Of a stretch of 64,000 bases of DNA, positions 43,446-52,749 are shown in pieces. The position numbers were made by a program, and so were the translations under genes. Below the pieces are notes generated by a model, which had not been told where the DNA came from, did no database searches, and was given only the letters and a program-made list of their open reading frames with translations. Each line of letters opens with the position of its first letter. The stretch's first letter is position 1. The stretch comes from Actinomycetes bacterium (lineage in GTDB: Bacteria; Actinomycetota; Acidimicrobiia; Acidimicrobiales; Ilumatobacteraceae): positions 62,001-126,000 of the forward strand of contig JAKOUY010000016.1 of NCBI GenBank assembly GCA_029782355.1, written 5' to 3'.

Positions 43446-44548
43446 CCTCCCGCGGCCACGGTGGCCAGGGTGCCGGCGGCCGCCACGGCCGGACGCCGCC
43501 GTTGATCGAACAGGGTCATCAGCGCCGGAGGCACCAGCATGGCCATCACCAGCAGGGCGCGGACCACCTCGGCGATCGAGCGGGGGACACCGGTGGCGGC
43601 GAGGAACCCGGAGCCGGTGCGCAGCATGCCGAACACGAACGCCACGGGGATGCAGGCCCACGGGCGGTTGCGGGCCACCAGGGCCACCAGCAGGCCCTCC
43701 CAGCCGACGTTGTTGGAGAAGCCGGCGGTGAACCGGTAGCCGCTGGCCCCGGCCGCCAGCATCGACGCCCCGGCCAGGCCGGCCATCGCCCCGCCGAGCA
43801 TCAGCGCCGTGCTCCCGGCGATCATCACCGGCACGCCGATGCGCTGGGCGGTGCGCGGGTTGCGGCCGAGCACGGTCAGGCGGAACCCCCAGCGGGTCCT
43901 GCTGATCAGCACCCCGACGGCGACGGCCAGCGCCACGGCCGCCAGGGCGGTCCACGGGACGGCGTTGCCCAGCAGGCGGACGCTGCCCACGCGGGTGGTG
44001 GGATCGAGCTGCTTGCTGGTCTGCACCTGGTTCTGCACGCCCTTCTCCAGGTACTGGAGCAGGAAGCTGCGCGACAGCAGCCACCCGGTGATCTGCGAGG
44101 CGACGAACACCAGCAGCAGGGTGGAGATCACCTCGGGCACCTTGCGCCAGTAGCGCAGCACGGCGGCGAGGCCGGCCCACAGCGCCCCGCCGACGAACCC
44201 GGCCGCCAGCATGAACAGCAGCGCCACCGGGCCACGGTGGTTGACCGCCACCCACGTGGCCGCCGCCGTGCCCATGGCCAGCTGGCCCTCCTGGCCGATG
44301 TTCACCAGCCCGGCCCGGCTGGACACGATGACGCCGAGGGCGACGATCAGGATCGGCGTGGCCTCGGTGATGGTGGTGCCCCACCGCCCGGGGTTGCGCA
44401 CGCTGCCGTCGAGCAGGGCGGTCAGCACCCTGCGCCACGGGCCACCGGTCATGGCGATGAGCACCGCGGCGACGGCGAGGGCGGTCAGCACGCACACGAC
44501 GTACAGGACGACGACGCTGACCATCCGGCGGACCGACCGGTCAGGCAT
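43442..44548 (-). CDS. ABC importer permease, BMP/nucleoside type (first permease)
   Basis: A 368-aa permease with a long N-terminal helix pair, family segment SSRAGLVNIGQEGQLAMGTA, the EVISTLLLVFVASQITGWLL helix and GRNPRTAQRIGVPV, the counterpart of the EAA-like loop in YufP-type permeases. It starts 8 nt inside the ATPase gene and overlaps the second permease by GTGA. Together with ATPase and BMP protein it makes a complete importer of the type that carries nucleosides, purines or other heterocycles. Confidence 0.85.
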   Translation of the reverse strand: MPDRSVRRMVSVVVLYVVCVLTALAVAAVLIAMTGGPWRRVLTALLDGSVRNPGRWGTTITEATPILIVALGVIVSSRAGLVNIGQEGQLAMGTAAATWVAVNHRGPVALLFMLAAGFVGGALWAGLAAVLRYWRKVPEVISTLLLVFVASQITGWLLSRSFLLQYLEKGVQNQVQTSKQLDPTTRVGSVRLLGNAVPWTALAAVALAVAVGVLISRTRWGFRLTVLGRNPRTAQRIGVPVMIAGSTALMLGGAMAGLAGASMLAAGASGYRFTAGFSNNVGWEGLLVALVARNRPWACIPVAFVFGMLRTGSGFLAATGVPRSIAEVVRALLVMAMLVPPALMTLFDQRRRPAVAAAGTLATVAAGG

Positions 44549-46148
44549 GCTCGGCCATCCCTCCGAGCAGCAGGCCCATACGCTCGGCGGTGGCCTCGGC
44601 CCGGGTCAGCTCGCCGATCACCCGGCCGCGGCTGAGCACCACGATCCGGTCGGAGAGGTCGAGGATCTCCTCCAGCTCGGTGGAGATCAGCAGCACGCCG
44701 ATGCCGGACGCGGCTGCGGCGCGCAGCCGGGCGCTCATGTACTCGATCGCCCCGACGTCGAGGCCACGGGTCGGTTGGGCGGCCACGAGCACCGCCGGGT
44801 GGTGGCTGAGCTCGCGCGCCAGCACGACGCGTTGCTGGTTGCCGCCGGACAGGCTGGCGAAGGTGGCGTCGGGGCCGGCCCCCTTGATGTCGAACTCGTC
44901 CATCAGCGCCAGCGCCCGCTGGCGCAGCTCGGTGCGGCGGACGAAGCCCATCGTGCTGACCGATCCGATCCGGTCCAGCAGGAGGTTCTCGGCGACGGTC
45001 ATCGAGAGCACGCAGCCGGAGTCGTGGCGGTCCTCGGGGATCACCGCGACGCCAAGGCCGGCCATGCTGCCCGCCCGGCCGGGGTGGGCGGTGACCCCGT
45101 TGACGGTGACCGTGCCGCCGTCGAGGTGCACCAGGCTGGACAGCAGGTCGCCGAGCTCGCGCTGCCCGTTGCCCTCGACCCCGGCGACGCCGAGGATCTC
45201 CCCGGCGTGCAGCGTCAGGCACAGGTCGTCGATCACCGCCACGCCGTGGCGCAGCACCCGGGCGTGGTCGATCTGCAACACGACGGGCCGCGCCGCCGCC
45301 GGATCGGTCCCCGAGCCCTCGGGCGTGTCCGGTTCCCCGTGCCCGGCATCGAGGTCGTCGGTCGCCCCCAGTGCCGCGGCACTGCTGCGCAACGACACCC
45401 GCCGTCCGACCATCGCCGTGGCCAGGTCGAGCGCGGTGGCGCCGGTGGTGGGCCGGTGCTCGACGACCTTGCCCTGGCGCATGATCGTGACGACGTCGGT
45501 GGCGTGGAGGATCTCGGCCAGCTTGTGGCTCACCAGGGCCACGGCGCGCCCCTCGGTCACCACCGCGGCGCGCAGCGTGGAGAACAGGTCCTCGCTCTCG
45601 GCCGGGGTGAGCACGGAGGTCGGCTCGTCGAGGATCAGGATCTTCGGGTCGCGGCGCAGGCACTTGATCAGCTCGACCCGTTGGCGCAGCCCGGCGGACA
45701 GGTCGCCGACGCGCACGTCGGGGTCGATCGCCAGGCCGTAGCGGGCTGCCGTGTCGGCCACCTGGCGGCGCGCTATGCCGCGGTCGAAGCGGCGGTGGTC
45801 ACCGAGCAGGACGTTCTCCCACACCGTCAGCTCGTCCACCAGGCTGAGGTGCTGGTGGACCATGCCGATGCCCAGGTCGGCAGCCGTCTGCGGGTCGTGG
45901 ACCGACACCGGCCGGCCGTGCAGCAGCAGGTGGCCCTCATCGGGCTGGACCAGCCCGATGAGGATCTTCATCAGCGTCGACTTGCCCGCACCGTTCTCGC
46001 CGAGGATCCCGTGGATCTGCCCGGGGTGCAGCATCAGGTCGACGTCGTCGCAGGCGACCACCGAGCCGTAGCGCTTGGTGATCCCGTGCAACGTGATGGT
46101 GGGGGAGGCCGAGACCTCCCCCACCATCGTGCGGTCCGACGCGGTCAA
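44541..46148 (-). CDS. ABC importer ATPase with two nucleotide-binding domains
   Basis: A 535-aa duplicated ATPase like those of ribose/nucleoside importers. First half: Walker A GILGENGAGKSTLMKILIG, signature DLSAGLRQRVE, Walker B ILILDEPTSVLT. Second half: degenerate Walker A GVAGVEGNGQRE, signature SLSGGNQQRV, QPTRGLDVGA. In this family the second site is usually degenerate, as here. It stands 4 bp after the BMP gene and overlaps the first permease gene by 8 nt. It energises uptake of the island's substrate. Confidence 0.9.
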   Translation of the reverse strand: MTASDRTMVGEVSASPTITLHGITKRYGSVVACDDVDLMLHPGQIHGILGENGAGKSTLMKILIGLVQPDEGHLLLHGRPVSVHDPQTAADLGIGMVHQHLSLVDELTVWENVLLGDHRRFDRGIARRQVADTAARYGLAIDPDVRVGDLSAGLRQRVELIKCLRRDPKILILDEPTSVLTPAESEDLFSTLRAAVVTEGRAVALVSHKLAEILHATDVVTIMRQGKVVEHRPTTGATALDLATAMVGRRVSLRSSAAALGATDDLDAGHGEPDTPEGSGTDPAAARPVVLQIDHARVLRHGVAVIDDLCLTLHAGEILGVAGVEGNGQRELGDLLSSLVHLDGGTVTVNGVTAHPGRAGSMAGLGVAVIPEDRHDSGCVLSMTVAENLLLDRIGSVSTMGFVRRTELRQRALALMDEFDIKGAGPDATFASLSGGNQQRVVLARELSHHPAVLVAAQPTRGLDVGAIEYMSARLRAAAASGIGVLLISTELEEILDLSDRIVVLSRGRVIGELTRAEATAERMGLLLGGMAEHA

Positions 46149-46152
46149 CGAA

Positions 46153-47319
46153 TCAGCCGCCGCTGTAGGCCTTGACCTTGATCTCGCCGAACTGGGCGGC
46201 GAGCTTGCCGGCGGCGATGTCGCGGTAGACGGCGTCCATGGCGGACTGCTGGTCCGCGGTCGGGTTGCAGATCTGGGCGCCGGGTTGCGGGTCGACGCCC
46301 ACCTTGAAGACGCGGATGTCGCCTTCCTTGAACTTGCCGGTCAGGATCTCGTTGAAGATCGTCGTCAGGTAGTCACCGGCGTCGAAGCGGACTTGGATGT
46401 CGTACTTCAGGTCGGTGCGCGCGCAGGCCTTCGACGACCCGGCGGACATGACGATCAGCCCCTTCTCGTTGGCCAGCTTGACCACGGGTTCGTGGGCCCC
46501 GCCGAGGAACGGGTACACCGCCTGAGCACCGTTCGAGATCGCCGTGTTCAGCGCCTCCGTGGCCCCCGAGGTGTTGTCGAAGTCGTACGGGAAGTTGCCG
46601 CTGGCGACGTAGGTGTTGGTGAACGACGGATCGACGGCCTTCAGCCCGAGCTCGAAGGCCAGGTAGGCCTCCTTCTCGAAGTTCAGGTCGCAGCACCCGA
46701 TGAACACGCTCTTCGAGCCGCCCTTGGCCTTCAACAGCAGGCCGGTGGCGTACCCAGCGGTGTAGCTGATCTCCGACGAGTCGTCCTGGCTCTGGGCCAG
46801 GGTGGGGATCTGCGGCTGGCCGGCACCGCAGTTGCAGTACCAGAAGATGTCCTGGTACTTGGCGGTGAGATCCTTCAGCGGGGCGGCCAGCGAGCTGGCA
46901 CCGACCAGGATCATGTCGACCTTCTGCTCGGCGAGGTTGGTCAGTTCGGTGGCCGCAGCGTCGGACTTGATGTTGTCGACCACGATCGGGTCGGCGAAGC
47001 CGTACTTGGCCGAGACTTCCTTGGTCTTGTCGACCAGCGCCTGGTAGTAGGCGCCGTCGTTGGCCGGCCCGGCGGTGGCGATGCCGATGACCACCTTGCC
47101 GTCACCGTTGACGTCGAACTGCTTGACGGCATCGGCGGCCGACATCGGGACCAGCGTGTCGGAGGTGGACGCGGCGGACCCGGCGGTCGTCCCGGCGGTG
47201 GCGGCGGCCGTCCCGGCCGGGGTGGTGGGTGGTGTGGTGCCGCTGGCCGTGCCGGCCGCGGCGATGGTCAGGGCGGCGCACGCCAGCGTGGCGCCGAGCA
47301 AGGTGCGAGTGCGATTCAA
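46153..47319 (-). CDS. BMP-family ABC substrate-binding protein
   Basis: A 388-aa exported binding protein. A signal peptide (MNRTRTLLGATLACAALTIA) is followed by a Thr/Ala-rich linker to about residue 55. The BMP domain has VVIGIATAGPANDGAYYQAL, VDMILVGASSLAAPL, VFIGCCDLNFEKEAYLAFEL and NGAQAVYPFLGGAHEPVV. Members bind purine nucleosides, purines, autoinducers or other heterocycles. A signal-peptidase II site at TLAC is possible but the preceding hydrophobic stretch is short. First gene of a four-gene importer operon; a palindrome lies 42 bp upstream. Confidence 0.85.
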   Translation of the reverse strand: MNRTRTLLGATLACAALTIAAAGTASGTTPPTTPAGTAAATAGTTAGSAASTSDTLVPMSAADAVKQFDVNGDGKVVIGIATAGPANDGAYYQALVDKTKEVSAKYGFADPIVVDNIKSDAAATELTNLAEQKVDMILVGASSLAAPLKDLTAKYQDIFWYCNCGAGQPQIPTLAQSQDDSSEISYTAGYATGLLLKAKGGSKSVFIGCCDLNFEKEAYLAFELGLKAVDPSFTNTYVASGNFPYDFDNTSGATEALNTAISNGAQAVYPFLGGAHEPVVKLANEKGLIVMSAGSSKACARTDLKYDIQVRFDAGDYLTTIFNEILTGKFKEGDIRVFKVGVDPQPGAQICNPTADQQSAMDAVYRDIAAGKLAAQFGEIKVKAYSGG

Positions 47320-47360
47320 GGTGTCCCCCAGAGTGATTGAGCCAACAGGATGATGATGTC

Positions 47361-47376
47361 GTTAGGTTTCCCTAAC
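47361..47376. promoter_or_regulatory. Palindrome upstream of the BMP operon
   Basis: GTTAGG-TTTC-CCTAAC, a 6-bp inverted repeat with 4-bp centre, 42 bp before the BMP start in a 107-bp gap. It is AT-richer than its surroundings, as expected for an operator or promoter. It differs from the GntR operator, so the importer may have separate control. Confidence 0.4.
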
Positions 47377-47426
47377 ACGGTTGTGGATCGACAGTACAAC
47401 GGGTTTCGAGTCGTGCGTGGCGCAGC

Positions 47427-48599
47427 TCACCTCCCTGCCGCCGGCCAGCCGGCACGGTACTGGCGGACCAGCCACTTGTTGAACTGCACGTGGCTCTCCT
47501 CCTGCCAGCTGTAGCGGCCACGGGCGGCGAACCGGCTGTGCAGGCCGCGCTGGACCTTCATCGTCGCATCCTGGTCCTGCTGGACGAAGACCTGGACGCC
47601 AGCGTCGCTCATCTCCAGCAGGTGGTCGAACATCGGGTGCTCCAGCGCCGAGGGGTGGAACAGGTACCCGATCTCGACGTCGATCGTGTCGGCCGAGGTC
47701 GGGCGGACGATGAAGAAGAAGGCCTGGTCCGGGGCGGTGCCCATGCACAGCGTCGGGGGCAGCAGGGCGAACGTGCTCCGCCAGCGCTCGTCCTCGGTGA
47801 GCTGCGGGAAGATCGGCATCAGCGCCTTGGTGGTGGCGTTGAACCCGCCGTCCATGTGGATGTAGCCGTTGGTCCGGAAGATCACGTTGCTGCCCGGCTG
47901 CCAGTCGACCGGGAAGGCGGCCAGCTCGCTGGGGCAGAAGTCCTGGATGGTGTGGTGCAGCTTGTTGGCGTGGTAGCCGTCGTTGAAGTTCTCGAACATC
48001 ACCTTCCAGTTCCACGGCAGGCCGGTCAGCGTGAACGTGCCCGGGCAGACCGCGGTGTCCAGCTCGTAGTGCTCGAGGTACGGGGCGTAGGTGGCGAGCG
48101 TCGGCCCCAGCGGCTCGGCCTGCTGATCGAAGTGGACGAAGACGAAGCCCTGCCAGATCTCGACCTTCAGCGCCGGGAGCGGGAACTGCTTCTTGTCGAA
48201 GTCGGCGGTGCGCTCCATGGCGGGGGCGCCCAGCAGCCGCCCGGTCAGGTCGTAGCTCCACAGGTGGTAGACGCAGGTGAACTTGGTGCAGTGACCCTCG
48301 TCGTCGACCAGCTGCATGCCACGGTGCTGGCACACGCTGGAGAAGGCGTGGATCTCGCCGTCCTTGGCCCGGGCGACGATGATCGGCTCGCCGTTGACCG
48401 TGGTGGTGAAGTAGTCGCCGACGTTCGGGATCCGGCTGGCCCGGCCGACGCACTGCCAGTTGGTGGCGAACACGGCGCGGCGTTCGAAGTCGAGGAACTC
48501 CTGGCCGGTGTAGATCTCCGGTGGGAGCGTCACCGCGTGGGCGACGTCGGTGATCGACTCGTCGAAGCTGGCGAGCAGATCGTCGGTGAGCATCGTCAT
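47427..48599 (-). CDS. Rieske non-heme iron oxygenase, alpha subunit (copy 2)
   Basis: A 390-aa oxygenase. Rieske site: SSVCQHRGM (Cys90, His92) and CVYHLWSYD (Cys109, His112). Mononuclear iron: FENFNDGYHANKLHH with His210, His215 and bridging Asp207. The W-W-YHAN pattern recalls the quaternary-amine/choline-monooxygenase-like group of Rieske enzymes, but substrate prediction is unsafe. It starts at ATG 48599 with ATGA overlap with hyuB and is the last gene of the six-gene minus-strand operon. No reductase or ferredoxin is encoded nearby. Confidence 0.87.
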   Translation of the reverse strand: MTMLTDDLLASFDESITDVAHAVTLPPEIYTGQEFLDFERRAVFATNWQCVGRASRIPNVGDYFTTTVNGEPIIVARAKDGEIHAFSSVCQHRGMQLVDDEGHCTKFTCVYHLWSYDLTGRLLGAPAMERTADFDKKQFPLPALKVEIWQGFVFVHFDQQAEPLGPTLATYAPYLEHYELDTAVCPGTFTLTGLPWNWKVMFENFNDGYHANKLHHTIQDFCPSELAAFPVDWQPGSNVIFRTNGYIHMDGGFNATTKALMPIFPQLTEDERWRSTFALLPPTLCMGTAPDQAFFFIVRPTSADTIDVEIGYLFHPSALEHPMFDHLLEMSDAGVQVFVQQDQDATMKVQRGLHSRFAARGRYSWQEESHVQFNKWLVRQYRAGWPAAGR

Positions 48600-50191
48600 G
48601 CGCTGACCTCCTGGGTGGGTTCGACCGGCGCCCCGTACCCGCCCCCACCGGGCAGGTCGAGGCGGACCACGTCGCCGGGTTGCAGGGTGACCCGGGCTTG
48701 GGTGCGCACCGGGGCGTCGTTCACGGTGAACGCCCCGGGCGCACCCGGCTGACCGCCGAAGATCCCCTGCGGCGCATCGCTGAGCCGGGAGGTGACGGCG
48801 TTGAGCTGCCACGGCCGTTCGGTGTCGACGGTGAACTCGATGGTCTGGCCGAGGCCGCCGATCTGGGCCCCCGCCCCGCCAGAACCCGGGCGGAGTTGCT
48901 TGCGCAGGAAGTGGATGGGAGCGGAGGCCTCGACCACCTCGATCGGCACGGCCGAGACCCCGGTCGGGTACGAGCACGCCGACAGCCCCGGCTTGGTGGC
49001 CCGGGCGCCGACGCCGCCGGCGTAGGTGAACATGGCGGTGATGAACGGGCGGCCGTCGTCGTGGGTGCCGCTGACCTGCATGGTCCACACCGCCCCGCTG
49101 CCCTCGGCCATCGCCTGGTCCGGGCGGATCTGGGCCAGGGCCTTCAGCAAGGCGTTGGGCAGGAACATCCCCACCACGTGGCGGGCGGTGCACGGCTGGG
49201 GTGACACGGCGTTGACGATCGAGCCCTGCGGTGCCTCGACGCGGATCGGCGCCAGGCTGCCGTGGTTGTTCGGCAGGTCGGGGTTCAGCACGCTGCGCAC
49301 CGTGAAGGTGGTGTAGGCGTGGGTGTAGTTGCGCACCACGTTGATGCCCGAGGGGCTGGCGCCGGACGACCCGGTGTAGTCGACCAGGATCTCGCCGGCG
49401 TCCGGGTCCACCGTCACCGCGCAGACGATGTCGATGGTGCTGCCGTCGGCCAGGTCGAGCACGGCGCTGGACCGGTAGGTGCCGGCGGGCAGGTCACGGA
49501 TCGAGGCCCGGGTGGCGGCCTCGCTGCGCTCGATGATCTCGTCGGCCAGGTCCTGCAGGTCGTCGAGGCCGTGCTGGTCGCACAGCGCGGCCAGGCGCTG
49601 GGCGCCGACCTCGCCGCTGGCCATCTGGGCGTGCAGGTCGCCGGCCATGTGGTCCGGCTGGCGGACGTTGGAGAGGATGAACCGCCAGACGTCGTCGTTG
49701 CGCTCGCTGCGTCCGTTGCGCCCGACCATCAGCCGGCAGATCGGGATCCACAGCCCTTCCTCGAACACGTCGCGAGCGCCCGCGCCGATTCCGTACCCGC
49801 CGACATCGGTGTGGTGGATGGTCGAGCCGAAGAAGGCGATGACCCGACCGTTGCGGAACACCGGAGACAGCACGGTGACGTCGAGCAGCTGACCGGCCGT
49901 CTTGTACGGGTCGTTCGTGATCAGCACGTCGCCGGGGGACAGGGTGTCGGTGGGGTACTGCTCGAGGATCGCCGAGGCCGCCCGGGCCAGGCTATTGATG
50001 TGCCCGGGGGTGCCGGTGACCGCCTGGGCCACCATCCGCCCGGTGCGGTCGAACACCGCGTTGGCCAGGTCGCCGGCTTCGCGCACGATCGGCGAGAACG
50101 CGGCGCGCTGCAGGGCCTTGGCCTGCTCGTTCACCGTGGCGATCAGGCTCTGCCACAGCACTTCCAGCTCGATGGCGTCGAAGCGGCTCAT
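48596..50191 (-). CDS. Hydantoinase/oxoprolinase subunit B (HyuB-like)
   Basis: A 531-aa protein with the HyuB hallmarks: IATVNEQAKALQRAAFSPIV, DLANAVFDRTGRMVAQ, GDVLITNDPYKTAGQLLD, HHTDVGGYGIG, NVRQPDHMAGDLHAQMAS and the Gly-rich end RLDLPGGGGYG. Together with HyuA it forms an ATP-dependent amidase that opens cyclic imides or lactams (N-methylhydantoin, 5-oxoproline, caprolactam), or in other branches carboxylates ketones. Overlaps of 4 nt with hyuA and with the Rieske gene show tight coupling. Confidence 0.88.
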   Translation of the reverse strand: MSRFDAIELEVLWQSLIATVNEQAKALQRAAFSPIVREAGDLANAVFDRTGRMVAQAVTGTPGHINSLARAASAILEQYPTDTLSPGDVLITNDPYKTAGQLLDVTVLSPVFRNGRVIAFFGSTIHHTDVGGYGIGAGARDVFEEGLWIPICRLMVGRNGRSERNDDVWRFILSNVRQPDHMAGDLHAQMASGEVGAQRLAALCDQHGLDDLQDLADEIIERSEAATRASIRDLPAGTYRSSAVLDLADGSTIDIVCAVTVDPDAGEILVDYTGSSGASPSGINVVRNYTHAYTTFTVRSVLNPDLPNNHGSLAPIRVEAPQGSIVNAVSPQPCTARHVVGMFLPNALLKALAQIRPDQAMAEGSGAVWTMQVSGTHDDGRPFITAMFTYAGGVGARATKPGLSACSYPTGVSAVPIEVVEASAPIHFLRKQLRPGSGGAGAQIGGLGQTIEFTVDTERPWQLNAVTSRLSDAPQGIFGGQPGAPGAFTVNDAPVRTQARVTLQPGDVVRLDLPGGGGYGAPVEPTQEVSA

Positions 50192-52281
50192 CGTTGGCCC
50201 CGTTCGCAGATCAGGCTCCCGTCGTCGGCCACCGTCACCCGCCAGCCGGGGCGGATCACGGCGGTGGTCTCCCGTTCCTCGACGATGGCCGGTCCGTCGA
50301 AGGACTGCCCGGCGCCCAATTCGGCGCGGCGGTACACGGGGGTGTCCTGCACGCCGCCCGACCGGGCGAAGCGAACCGGACGGGTGCCGGCGGGCGAGCC
50401 GGCGGCAGCGGGCAGCGTGGCTCGCGGCTCGACGTCGCCGGCCGGGGCGTAGGCCGACAGGCGCCAGGTGACCGCCTCGACGGCCACGTCCGGGATGGTC
50501 AGGCCGTAGATCCGCCGGTAGTCGTCCTCGAAGCGCCGGCGGACGGCGGCATCGTCGGCGGGCCAGGCGGCGCCCTCGCCCACCCAGATGGTGATCTCGT
50601 TGCCCTGCCCGGCGTAGCGGGCGTCGACGCCGTAGCGGAAGCGGATCCGCTCCTCGTCGACCCCGGCGGCCACCAGCACCCGGCGGCCCTCGGCGCGCAG
50701 CTCGTCGAGCAATCGGTCGCGCTCGGCCGGGTCGACGCCGATCAGCGGGCGGACCATGCTGCGGGCCAGGTCGATGCGCACCGGGGTGACCAGCGTGCCG
50801 AAGGCCGACAGCACGCTGGCGTTCACCGGGAACACCACCCGGGGCGACTCCAGCAGCTCGGCCACCCCGCAGGCGTGCACCGGCCCGGCGCCGCCGAAGG
50901 CCAGCACGGTGATGCCGCGCAGGTCGGCTCCCTGCTCGACGGCGTGCATCCGTGCCGCCGCGGCCATGTTCTGGTTGACCAGCTCGTGGATGCCGGCGGC
51001 GACGTCGTCGGCGCCGAGCCCGAGTGGCGCGGCCACGGTGCCGAGCGCGGCGCGGCAGGCGTGGAGGTCGAGGGGCATGTCCCCGCCCAGGAAGAACCCG
51101 GCGTCGAGCAGGCCGAGGGTCAGGTCGGCATCGGTGACCGCCGGCTTGGCGGCGCCGCGCCCGTAGCACGCCGGACCCGGATCGGCGCCGGCCGACTCCG
51201 GGCCGACCTTCAGCAACCCGAGGTCGTCGACCCGCGCCTGGCTGCCGCCGCCGGCTCCGATCTCGACCAGGTCGACGCTGGGCACCGACACCGGGAACCC
51301 GGAGCCCTTCTTGAATCGGTAGATCCGGGCGACCTCGAAGATGTTGGTCAGGTCCGGCTCGCCGTGCTCGATCAAACAGGCCTTGGCCGTGGTGCCGCCC
51401 ATGTCGAAGCACAGCAGGCGGTCCTCACCGAGCCGCCGGGCGAAGAAGCTCCCGGCCAGGGCCCCGGCCGCCGGGCCGGACTCGACCAGGCGGATGGGTG
51501 CCCGGGCGGCATCGTCGGCCGACACCACCCCGCCGTTGGACAGCATCATCAGCACGGACCCGCCGAAGCCCTCGGCGGCCAGCCACTTCTGCAGCTCCTC
51601 CAGGTAGGGACCGATCACCGGCATCGTCGCCGCGTTGCACGCCGTGGTGATCATCCGCGGGTACTCACGGATCTGCGGCGAGATCTCCGCCGAGACGCAC
51701 ACCGGCACGCCGAGGGCGGCCTCCAGATGGGCGGCCACGGCGCGCTCGTTGGCCGGGTTGGCGTAGGCGTTGATCAGGCAGACGCCCACGCTCTCCACCC
51801 CGGCGGCGTGCAGCCGGCCGGCCAGCTCCTCGAGGTCGGCCGGGTCGGGAACCGCCTCGACCAGCCCGGTGGCGGTGGTCCGCTCGGCGATCTCGAACAC
51901 CCGATCCCGCGGCACCGGCGGCGCCGGGAACTCGATCTGCAGGTCGTACATGTCGTAGCGGTGCTCGCTGCGGATCTCCAGGGTGTCGCCGAACCCGGCG
52001 GTGGTGACCACCGCGGCCCGGCCGATCTTGCCCTCGATCAACGCATTGGTGATCAGCGTCGTGGCGTGGACGATGGGTGCGGTGATGTCCGCGGCGCACA
52101 CCCCGGCCTTGGCCAGCAGCTGGCGCACGCCCGTGCGCACGCCATCCAGCGGTGCCGCCGGGGTGGTCAGCGTCTTGTCGACGACCACCCGGCCGGAGGC
52201 CGCGTCGAGCAGGACCACGTCGGTGAAGGTCCCGCCGATGTCCACGGCCAGGCGCCAGTCGGCGGCGGTTGGCGACGTCAT
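50188..52281 (-). CDS. Hydantoinase/oxoprolinase subunit A (HyuA-like)
   Basis: A 697-aa ASKHA-fold ATPase subunit. The N-terminal phosphate-binding RLAVDIGGTFTDVVLLD is followed by VHATTLITNALIEGK, LIESGPA-like RLVESGPAAGALAG, FDMGGTTAKACLI, SVDLVEIGAGGGS, GPESAGADPGPACYGRG and LAFGGAGPVHACGVAELL. The length is normal. It phosphorylates the cyclic amide so that HyuB can hydrolyse it. ATG 52281 overlaps the cupin stop (ATGA). Confidence 0.9.
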   Translation of the reverse strand: MTSPTAADWRLAVDIGGTFTDVVLLDAASGRVVVDKTLTTPAAPLDGVRTGVRQLLAKAGVCAADITAPIVHATTLITNALIEGKIGRAAVVTTAGFGDTLEIRSEHRYDMYDLQIEFPAPPVPRDRVFEIAERTTATGLVEAVPDPADLEELAGRLHAAGVESVGVCLINAYANPANERAVAAHLEAALGVPVCVSAEISPQIREYPRMITTACNAATMPVIGPYLEELQKWLAAEGFGGSVLMMLSNGGVVSADDAARAPIRLVESGPAAGALAGSFFARRLGEDRLLCFDMGGTTAKACLIEHGEPDLTNIFEVARIYRFKKGSGFPVSVPSVDLVEIGAGGGSQARVDDLGLLKVGPESAGADPGPACYGRGAAKPAVTDADLTLGLLDAGFFLGGDMPLDLHACRAALGTVAAPLGLGADDVAAGIHELVNQNMAAAARMHAVEQGADLRGITVLAFGGAGPVHACGVAELLESPRVVFPVNASVLSAFGTLVTPVRIDLARSMVRPLIGVDPAERDRLLDELRAEGRRVLVAAGVDEERIRFRYGVDARYAGQGNEITIWVGEGAAWPADDAAVRRRFEDDYRRIYGLTIPDVAVEAVTWRLSAYAPAGDVEPRATLPAAAGSPAGTRPVRFARSGGVQDTPVYRRAELGAGQSFDGPAIVEERETTAVIRPGWRVTVADDGSLICERGQR

Positions 52282-52655
52282 CGGCCACCTCTCGGCGGGG
52301 AGAACACGTCGAGGATCCACACCTCGTCCAGCTCGGCGTCGCCGACGAACACGCTGTCGCCGTGCCAGACGCGCATCGGCGCCAGGTAGACGTCGCCGGC
52401 CGACAGCACGACGCGCTCGGGGGCGTCGCGGTCGGCGCTGATCCGGAAGTCGAGCGAGCCGCGCATGATGATGCCGAGCTGCTCGTTGCCCTCGTGCTGG
52501 TGGATCACCGAGCCGCTGGCACCGCCGCGGATCCGCCAGAACCACAGCTCGAGGTGGTCCCCGGTGATGATCCGGCGGCGGAACCCGGGCCGGTCCGTCT
52601 CGGCGAAGGCCGCCTCGTCGAAGAAGTGGCAGTACTGGTTGGTCAACGCCGTCAC
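52278..52655 (-). CDS. Small cupin-domain protein
   Basis: A 125-aa single cupin barrel. Motif 1 is GSVIHQHEGNEQLGIIMRGS (HxH with Glu), and motif 2 includes DVYLAPMRVWHGDSV, so a metal could be held by three His and a Glu. It may be a small isomerase or dioxygenase, or store an intermediate. GTG 52655 has GGAG 8 nt upstream; ATG 52694 in the same frame would add an unlikely Arg-rich tail. It is cotranscribed with hyuA. Confidence 0.72.
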   Translation of the reverse strand: MTALTNQYCHFFDEAAFAETDRPGFRRRIITGDHLELWFWRIRGGASGSVIHQHEGNEQLGIIMRGSLDFRISADRDAPERVVLSAGDVYLAPMRVWHGDSVFVGDAELDEVWILDVFSPPRGGR

Positions 52656-52749
52656 TGCAGCCGCTCCGCGACCTCGGGGGCTGCGCTGCCGCACTCCATC
52701 TGCGGCCGGCTCCCTGGCGGTTGCTCGGGTGCCCCGAGCGGCTGATGCG

